From contig NC_053133.1 of the NCBI RefSeq assembly GCF_010015445.1, positions 24,269,582 through 24,333,581 of the forward strand: 64,000 nt of DNA, read 5' to 3'. This document shows, in pieces, positions 57,832 through 64,000 of this stretch; the first letter of the stretch is position 1; the number at the start of each line of letters is the position of its first letter. Under the pieces are notes generated by a model. The model was not told where the DNA came from. It made no database searches and saw only the letters and a list, made by a program, of their open reading frames with translations. Origin of the DNA: Perca fluviatilis. Taxonomy: Eukaryota; Chordata; Actinopteri; Perciformes; Percidae. The translations under genes were made by a program, and so were the position numbers.

Positions 57832-59252
57832 GATTACTTTGTCAAACTTCTTTCTTTGTCAAGAACTTTCACTGTAAACTTAAGAACAGTGGAACCACAT
57901 TAAAACAAACTTCTCACTTACAGATAAAAAAACTAAGTGAATTTTCTGAACCTCTCCAGCAGCCTACACTGAAAGTAAATTAAAGTGTCACTCAGATTAT
58001 AGGGTAACTGGCCCAAATGGTACTTCGTATTGTATAAAAGTGTCTGCCCTTGACAACACAATGAAGAGCTCAGGTGCAGCCAGAACAAACACTAAATTTG
58101 ATTGAATTCAACCATTTTTGGTTAATTAGCCATATGACTAAAACACTATGTGTGGCCTGCAGTCATTTTGCACTCGCACAAACACTTGAAATTAGTATAA
58201 TAAGTATAATAAGTACAGAGTTTCCAGATAATGGATCATAAGGGGGGCAGAAAGGTCTGGAAGAGGACTAGCATCCTATATTACAGGAAAAACTAAAATC
58301 ACTACACTTTGCAAATGCATAAGTAAGGCAATTTGTCAAAAAGAGTGAGATTTTCAACTGTGGGGAAGCATAAATGGCTCATTAGAGCTACTAAAAGGTT
58401 GAACTACATTTATTGAATGCAGCGTTCTTATTCTATGAGCTGTGAAAAGGTTTTTGTTTTGTTTCTTTGTACATGTTTGCATTTATTTAAAAAAAATACA
58501 TTATAATATTTGTAATAAAATACAAAAGTTTATTCTTGATCTTCATGGCTATTTTTACAGCATGCTGCGGTTTATTTAGAAGTTGTAAAGGTCATATCAC
58601 TTCTTCACTTGTATGTTAGTCAGTAACTACAGGTGAGGCTGGGTATTGTTATCGAACATCGGAGATACTGGGGCCAATATAATACCTGAGTTTAGATACC
58701 AATGTCGAAACAATACTTTTTCCGATGCTTGACACTGAAAATTTTCAGCATGTTTTTCACCAAGAGCGCCTTTCATTTAACATAAGAAAACTTCAGAAAT
58801 ACTACAAACCAAACTTTGCCTTGTCTAAAATTGTCAGAATTGTGAAACTACTGTTTCTACTGTATCTTGTCCGAGATCCAAAATTACGATTCTGATGAAT
58901 CAGCTGATGCTAACTTTTGGTCTTTCTCAATACTCTGTGACAGACACAATTTGGTTGGTACAAAACAAATATTGAGGTTCGATACCCAGTTATAATTACC
59001 AGTCATATTAATGCAATAATTAATAAATACATCTATTTTAATTGGACATTGCTTGATTAGGGCTATCAATTCTTTACTCATAATGTCCTTTTATTCAATC
59101 TACAATATCACTTTTTGAAATATATTTAATTGTCATGGATTTGCTACTAATTTGCTATTATTCATTTATAGTTGCTGGTTTGATAAATCAATTCATCTTT
59201 TTTTTTTTTACAGTTGTGGGTATAATAGTCCAATCTGTTATTATAAAAAGAA
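57832..59252. other. Intergenic, with second member of dispersed repeat pair
   Basis: 58562-58673 repeats the 51229-51334 sequence and continues into GGCCAATATAATACCTGAG and ATACCAATGTCGAAACAATA, typical of an eroded hAT-like MITE. Otherwise AT-rich with no gene recognised. Confidence 0.5.
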
Positions 59253-59264
59253 AATACTTAAAAT

Positions 59265-62200
59265 CTTCTCCGTGAACCATCACCTTATCGTGGTGGAGAG
59301 GTTTGTGTGTCTCTGTGAACCTGAGGGCTGTGTTGTCTGGAGCTTTGTGCTCCTGGTAGGGTCTCCCAAGGCAAAGTGGTCTCAGGTGAGGGGCGAGACA
59401 AAGAATGGTTCAAAAACCCCAATGGAAAAACAAGGTAGAAATGGAGTGACCCTGCCCGGAGGAAGCCCGGGGCCCCCGTCTGGAGCCAGGCCCAGACGGC
59501 GGGCTCGTCGGCAAGCGCCTGGTGGCCGGGTTTGCCACGGAGCCCGGCCGGGCACATCCCGAACAAGCTCGCGGGCTCCCATCTCTCCAGCCCATGGGCC
59601 CACCACCTGTGGGAGGAACCGCTGGGGTCGGTGCGCTGCAACATGGGTGGCAGTGAAGGTCAGGGGCCTCGGCGGACCAGACCCGGGCAGCAGACGCTGG
59701 CTCTGGGGGACGGTGGAACGTCACCTCTGTGTGGGGGGAAGAGCCGGAACTGGTGCGGGAGGTGGAGCGCTACCGGTTAGATCTGGTGGGGCTTACCTCT
59801 CGCACAGTCTCGGTTCTGGAACCGTACTCCTGGATAGGGTTGGACTCTTTTCTTCTCCGGAGTTGCTCAGGGTGTGCGCGGCCGGGCGGGTGTGGGGATA
59901 CTAACAAGCCCCCGGCTGAGCCCGCTACGTTGGAGTTTACCCGGTGGACCGAGAGGGTCGCCTCCCCTACGCCTGCCGGGTTGTGGGGGAAAACTCTGAC
60001 TGTTGTTTGTGCATATGCACCAAACAGGAGTTCGAGTATTCGGCCTTCTTGGAGACCTTGAGTGGAGTCCTGCATGGGGCGCCAGTGGGGACTCCATTGT
60101 TCTGCGGGGGACTTCAACGCACCGTGGGCAACGATGGAGACACCTGAGAGGCGTGATTGGGAGGAACGGCCTCCCTGGTTGTTTGTTGTTGGACTTCTGT
60201 GCTAGTCATGGATTGTCTATAACGAACACCATGTTCGAACATAGGGATGCTCATAAGTGTACCTGGTACCAGAGCACCCTAGGCCGAAGGTCAATGATCG
60301 ATTTTATAATCGTTTCATCTGATCTGAGGCCGTATGTTTTGGACACTCGGGTGAAGAGAGGGGCAGAGCTGTCAACCAATCACCATCTGGTGGTGAGTTG
60401 GGTCAGGGGGTGGGGGAAGACTCTGGACAGACCTGGTAAGCCCAAACGTGTAGTGCGGGTAAATTGGGAACGTCTGGAGGAGGCCCCTGTCCAACGGACT
60501 TTCAACTCGCACCTCCGGCGGAGCTTTTCGTGCATCCCTGTGGAGGCTGGGGGCATTGAACCAGAGTGGACAATGTTCAAAGTTTCCATTGCTGAAGCTG
60601 CGGTGAGGAGCTGTGGTCTTAGGGTCTTAGGTGCCTCAAGGGGCGGTAACCCACGAACACCGTGGTGGACACCGGTGGTCAGGGAAGCCGTCCGACTGAA
60701 GAAGGAGTCTTTCCGGGATATGTTATCCCAGAGGACTCCGGAGGCAGTTGCAGGGTACCGAAGGGCCCGAAGGGCTGCAGCCTCTGCCGTGAAAGAGGCA
60801 AAGCAGCGGGTGTGGGAGAAGTTTGGAGAAGACATGGAGAAGGACTTTCGGTCGGCACCAAAGTGCTTCTGGAAAACTGTTCGCCACCTCAGGAGGGGGA
60901 AGCGGGGAACCATCCAAGCTGTGTACAGTAAGGATGGGACACTGTTGACCTCAACTGAGGAGGTAATAGGGCGTGGAAGGAGCATTTTGAGGAACTCCTG
61001 AATCCGACTATATACCCTCTATGTTAGAGGCAGAGCTGGAGGATGACGGGGGTTATTCGTTGTTTTCCGGAAATCACTGATGTAGTCAAACAACTCCACA
61101 GTGGCAAAGCCCCGGGGATTGATGAGATCCGTCCAGAAATGCTCAGGGCTCTGGGTGTGGAGGGGCTGTCCTGGTTGACACGTCTCTTCAACATTGCGTG
61201 GAAGTCTGGAACAGTGCCAAAGGAGTGGCAGACTGGGGTGGTGGTTCCCCTTTTAAAGAGGGGGACCAGAGGGGGTGTGCCAATTACAAGGGGTATCACA
61301 CTTCTCAGCCTCCCCTGGTAAAGTCTACTCCAAGGTGCTGGAAAGGAGGGTTCGGCCGATAGTCGAACCTCAGGTTGAGGAGGAACAATGCGGATTCCGT
61401 CCTGGTCCGTGGAACAACGGACCAGCTCTTCACTCTGCGAAGGATCCTGGAGGGGCCTGGGAGTATGCCCAACCGGTCTACATGTGTTTTGTGGATTTGG
61501 AGAAGGCGTATGACCGGGTCCCCCGGGAGAGGTACTGTGGGAGGTGCTGCGGGAGTATGGGGTGAGGGGTTCTCTACTCAGGGCCATCCAATCTCTGTAC
61601 GACCAAAGTGAGAGCTGTGTCCGGGTTCCCGGCAGTAAGTCGGACTCGTTTCAGGTGAGGGTTGGCCTCCGCCAGGGCTGCGCTTTTGTCACCAATCCTG
61701 TTTGTAATATTTATGGACAGGATATCGGGCGTAGTCGGGGTGGGAGGGGGGGTTGCAGTTCCGTGGGCTGGGGATCTCATCGCTGCTTTTTGCAGATGAT
61801 GTGGTCCTGATGGCATCATCGGCCTGCGACCTTCAGCACTCACTGGATCGGTTCGCAGCCGAGTGTGAAGCGGTTGGGATGAGGATCAGCACCTCTAAAT
61901 CGGAGGCCATGGTTCTCAGCAGGAAACCGATGGAATGCCTTCTCCAGGTAGGGAATGAGTCCTTACCCCAAGTGAAGGAGTTCAAGTACCTTGGGGTTTT
62001 GTTCGCGAGTGAGGGGACAATGGAGCGGGAGATTGGTCGGAGAATCGGCGCAGCGGGTGCGGTATTACATTCCATCTATCGCACCGTTGTGATGAAAAGA
62101 GAGCTGAGCCAGAAGGCAAAGCTCTCGATCTACTGGTCAGTTTTCGTTCCTACCCTCACCTATGGTCATGAAGGCTGGGTCATGACCGAAAGAACGAGAT

Positions 62201-62602
62201 CCAGGGTACAAGCGCGGCCGCCAAAATGGGTTTCCCTCAGGAGGGTGGCTGGCGTCTCCCTTAGAGATAGGGTGAGAAGCTCAGTCATCCGTGAGGAGCT
62301 TCGGAGACGCTGCTCCCTGTGTCGAAGGAGCCAGTTGAGGTGGTTCGGGCATCTGGTAAGGATGCCCCCTGGCGCCTCCCTAGGGAGGTGTTCCAGGCAC
62401 GTCCAGCTGGGAGGAGGCCTCGGGGAAGACCCAGGACTAGGTGGAGGGATTATATCTCCAACCTGGCCTGGGAACGCCTCGGGATCCCCCAGTCGGAGCT
62501 GGTTAATGTTGCTCGGGAAAGGGAAGTTTGGGGTCCCCTGCTGGAGCTGCTCCCCCCGCGACCCGACACCGGATAAGCAGACGAAGATGGATGGATGGAT
62601 GG
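59265..62602 (+). mobile_element. APE-type LINE copy 2, apparently full length, with target-site duplication
   Basis: AATACTTAAAAT at 59253-59264 recurs at 62603-62614, so the insertion is 3338 bp. The 5' end reads CTTCTCCGTGAACCATCACC. Endonuclease motifs follow ([11 protein letters not shown] block, [10 protein letters not shown]), then RT motifs, a very short 3' UTR and (GATG)n. The coding region has many small indels, so RT motifs fall in at least three frames (61043-61321, 61275-61565, 61753-62625). About nine substitutions separate it from copy 1 over a roughly 330-base RT stretch, by eye. It is non-functional but young. Confidence 0.9.
60003..61001 (+). pseudogene. LINE copy 2 endonuclease-to-RT linker region
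   Basis: This is a 332-codon open frame. The early part is shifted by indels; from about residue 60 it reads [30 protein letters not shown] and STNHHLVVSW, aligning with copy 1, where the corresponding site reads STDHH. The catalytic Asp of the SDH-type motif is therefore Asn here, and the GDFN motif is out of frame. Both changes indicate a dead endonuclease. Confidence 0.8.
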
Positions 62603-62625
62603 AATACTTAAAATACATAAAATAA
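61753..62625 (+). pseudogene. LINE copy 2 RT palm/thumb fragment
   Basis: This is a 290-codon frame with LLFADDVVLMAS and the FKYLGVLFASEG and RMRISTSKSE-type thumb blocks also seen in copy 1. Small indels from about 62215 on shift the C-terminus; the correct C-terminal RWRDYISNLAWERLG block is read in another frame (62319-62576). Confidence 0.82.
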
Positions 62626-62750
62626 AACAATAGAAAGGAAATGCAGAAAAGCCCGATGAGCATTCATTCATTCATGAGAGAAATCATGCAAAAAAAACTA
62701 CCTCAAGAAAAGTACCCCCCTTTCTTACCTTTTTTATTTTTTACAGTTGA

Positions 62751-63449
62751 TTAAAGTGCCGATATCATGCTCATTTTCAGGTTCATAATTGTATTTAGAG
62801 GTTGTACCAGAATAGGTTTCCATGGTTTAATTTTCAAAAAACACCATATTTTTGTTGTACTGCACATTGCTGCAGCTCCTCTTTTCACCCTGTGTGTTGA
62901 GCTCTCTGTTTTAGCCACAGAGTAATGCATCACACTTCTATCCCATCTCTGTTGGGAGTCGCTCATGTGCAGTAGCTAGGTAAGGACTACTAGCTAGCGG
63001 CTACTACTAGCTAGCGGCGCTAGCAGCAGCGCTAGTGTTTAGCCACCTCGTTCACCCTAATCTACAAAAGAAATTGTATAGAACTACTTAGATGTCCTTC
63101 GTCTGCAGGTATTCCACGCAAAGTTGGAAGTGCGCCCTCGTTTAGAAGAAGTCTCTCGGCTAATCCTGCCTTGTAGTGACCGAAGTTGGAGAAACAGAGA
63201 GCTGATGCGATAAGAGCTAAAGTGGTTAGCACGCACCAAATGTTTCGGCCGATGACGTAGTTGGCCTTGCCGATTTTGACCAGCTCACCCGGAGACTGAA
63301 GGCAGGATACATTCAGAAACCTGTATCTCACTCAAAACAGCACAGATGTTTGTTTTTTTCAAGTTTGTATGCGTGTGGAAGCACCAGAGACACAAAATAA
63401 CATCCCAAATCCCAGAAAAAGTGATTTTTTCATAATATTGGCACTTTAA
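62751..63449. mobile_element. 699-bp TTAA-flanked MITE (AAGTGCC termini)
   Basis: The left end TTAAAGTGCCGATATCATG is mirrored by CATAATATTGGCACTTTAA, with TTAA on both sides. CTACTAGCTAGCGGC is duplicated internally (about 62987 and 63003). It is non-coding and likely piggyBac-type. Confidence 0.75.
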
Positions 63450-64000
63450 TGCTAGTAAAGTCAAGTCACTTCTGGTGGTCAGTGAGACCCCCAAACAAAG
63501 ATGGTCAGTGCTCAGTTTTCAACATCAACACCAGAGAAGAATCCTCAGTATCTCCAATGAAGTCAGTGTTTTCCTGCTGTGTTGCCCTGAGAAACAGAAA
63601 CACATCGACCTTTACCATTGATGAGCAGCAGGATTTCCACTGTCAAAGAAACGCCACAGCAGGTTTTCATGAAGCCTTGTGCATCCACGCTTCTGAAGGA
63701 GGACAGGTCAGAAAGTCACGGTTCATCTATATCCCATAACCTGCTGCGTGCTGTAGATGCACTCTCCACAAAACGATAACCAGGCTTGACAAAAACAGCA
63801 GGAAAGGTTGACTTTATATCTTTATTACATAACTAATTTAATGTCACATGGATATATAATAAAAGTACTATTTTCCCCCCTTTAACTCCATCATATATAC
63901 ATGTACACCTACAGTAAGCTTCACATATCAGGCTATATTTAAACAATAAAGGTGTATTCATACACTGCAAATGCAAACAGTTCCAGCAGGTGCCTTCCTG
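63450..64000. other. Right edge, no gene recognised
   Basis: The 96-codon frame at 63449-63739 has no recognisable domain. On the minus strand an AATAAA lies near 63822-63827, so a 3' UTR of a minus-strand gene to the right is conceivable but unsupported. Confidence 0.3.

Noticed and set aside
59152..59904. 250-codon plus-strand open frame
   Set aside because: It crosses the junction into the 5' region of LINE copy 2 and is not the LINE's own frame throughout; no independent gene is supported.
63086..63331. 89-codon minus-strand frame with a hydrophobic segment near the right edge
   Set aside because: It falls entirely inside the TTAA-flanked MITE at 62751-63449. A fragment captured from a host gene is possible but cannot be shown.

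Overview
The window is vertebrate, most likely teleost (spiny-rayed fish) nuclear DNA. It contains one interrupted protein-coding gene with GT-AG introns, a high density of fish-type non-autonomous DNA transposons, several LINE fragments, CA-rich microsatellites and long minisatellites. There are no prokaryotic features. This rests on recognising protein and repeat families by eye; no database search was run.

Left part (1 to about 28.3 kb): the 5' two-thirds of drosha, the class II RNase III of the Microprocessor, on the minus strand. Fourteen coding exons, from the start codon at 26401 to a donor at 1848, join in frame with matching phases to exactly 800 codons. They cover the Pro-rich N-terminus, the Arg/Ser-rich region and most of the central domain, including seven of the eight zinc ligands remembered from the human structure. 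The two RNase III domains and the dsRBD lie beyond the left edge. A non-coding first exon probably ends at 28058. The introns hold MITEs (TTAA-flanked, hAT-like, TA-flanked), a Tc1/mariner 3' fragment, a roughly 660-bp foldback, and a pair of inverted 46-bp-unit MITE copies that bracket coding exons 5-7.

Right part (about 28.3 to 64 kb): no host gene could be supported. It holds a GGATGA-rich minisatellite complex in two blocks with a 125-bp higher-order period (31.6-35.0 kb) and two closely related APE-type LINE copies. The first LINE (36073-38914) is 5'-truncated and the second (59265-62602) appears full length; both have clean target-site duplications. Fragments of at least three other LINE lineages are present, with a hAT relic, a four-copy 330-450-bp DNA-transposon-like family, a three-layer nested insertion (52965-53775), a 704-bp MITE (47991-48694), a 2-kb foldback with three internal tandem units (55824-57831), and a TTAA MITE (62751-63449).

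The only cellular machinery encoded is Drosha. The rest is repeat biology, some of which could affect drosha transcripts (inverted repeats around exons, a repeat-derived splice donor). I found no convincing undescribed multi-gene system.
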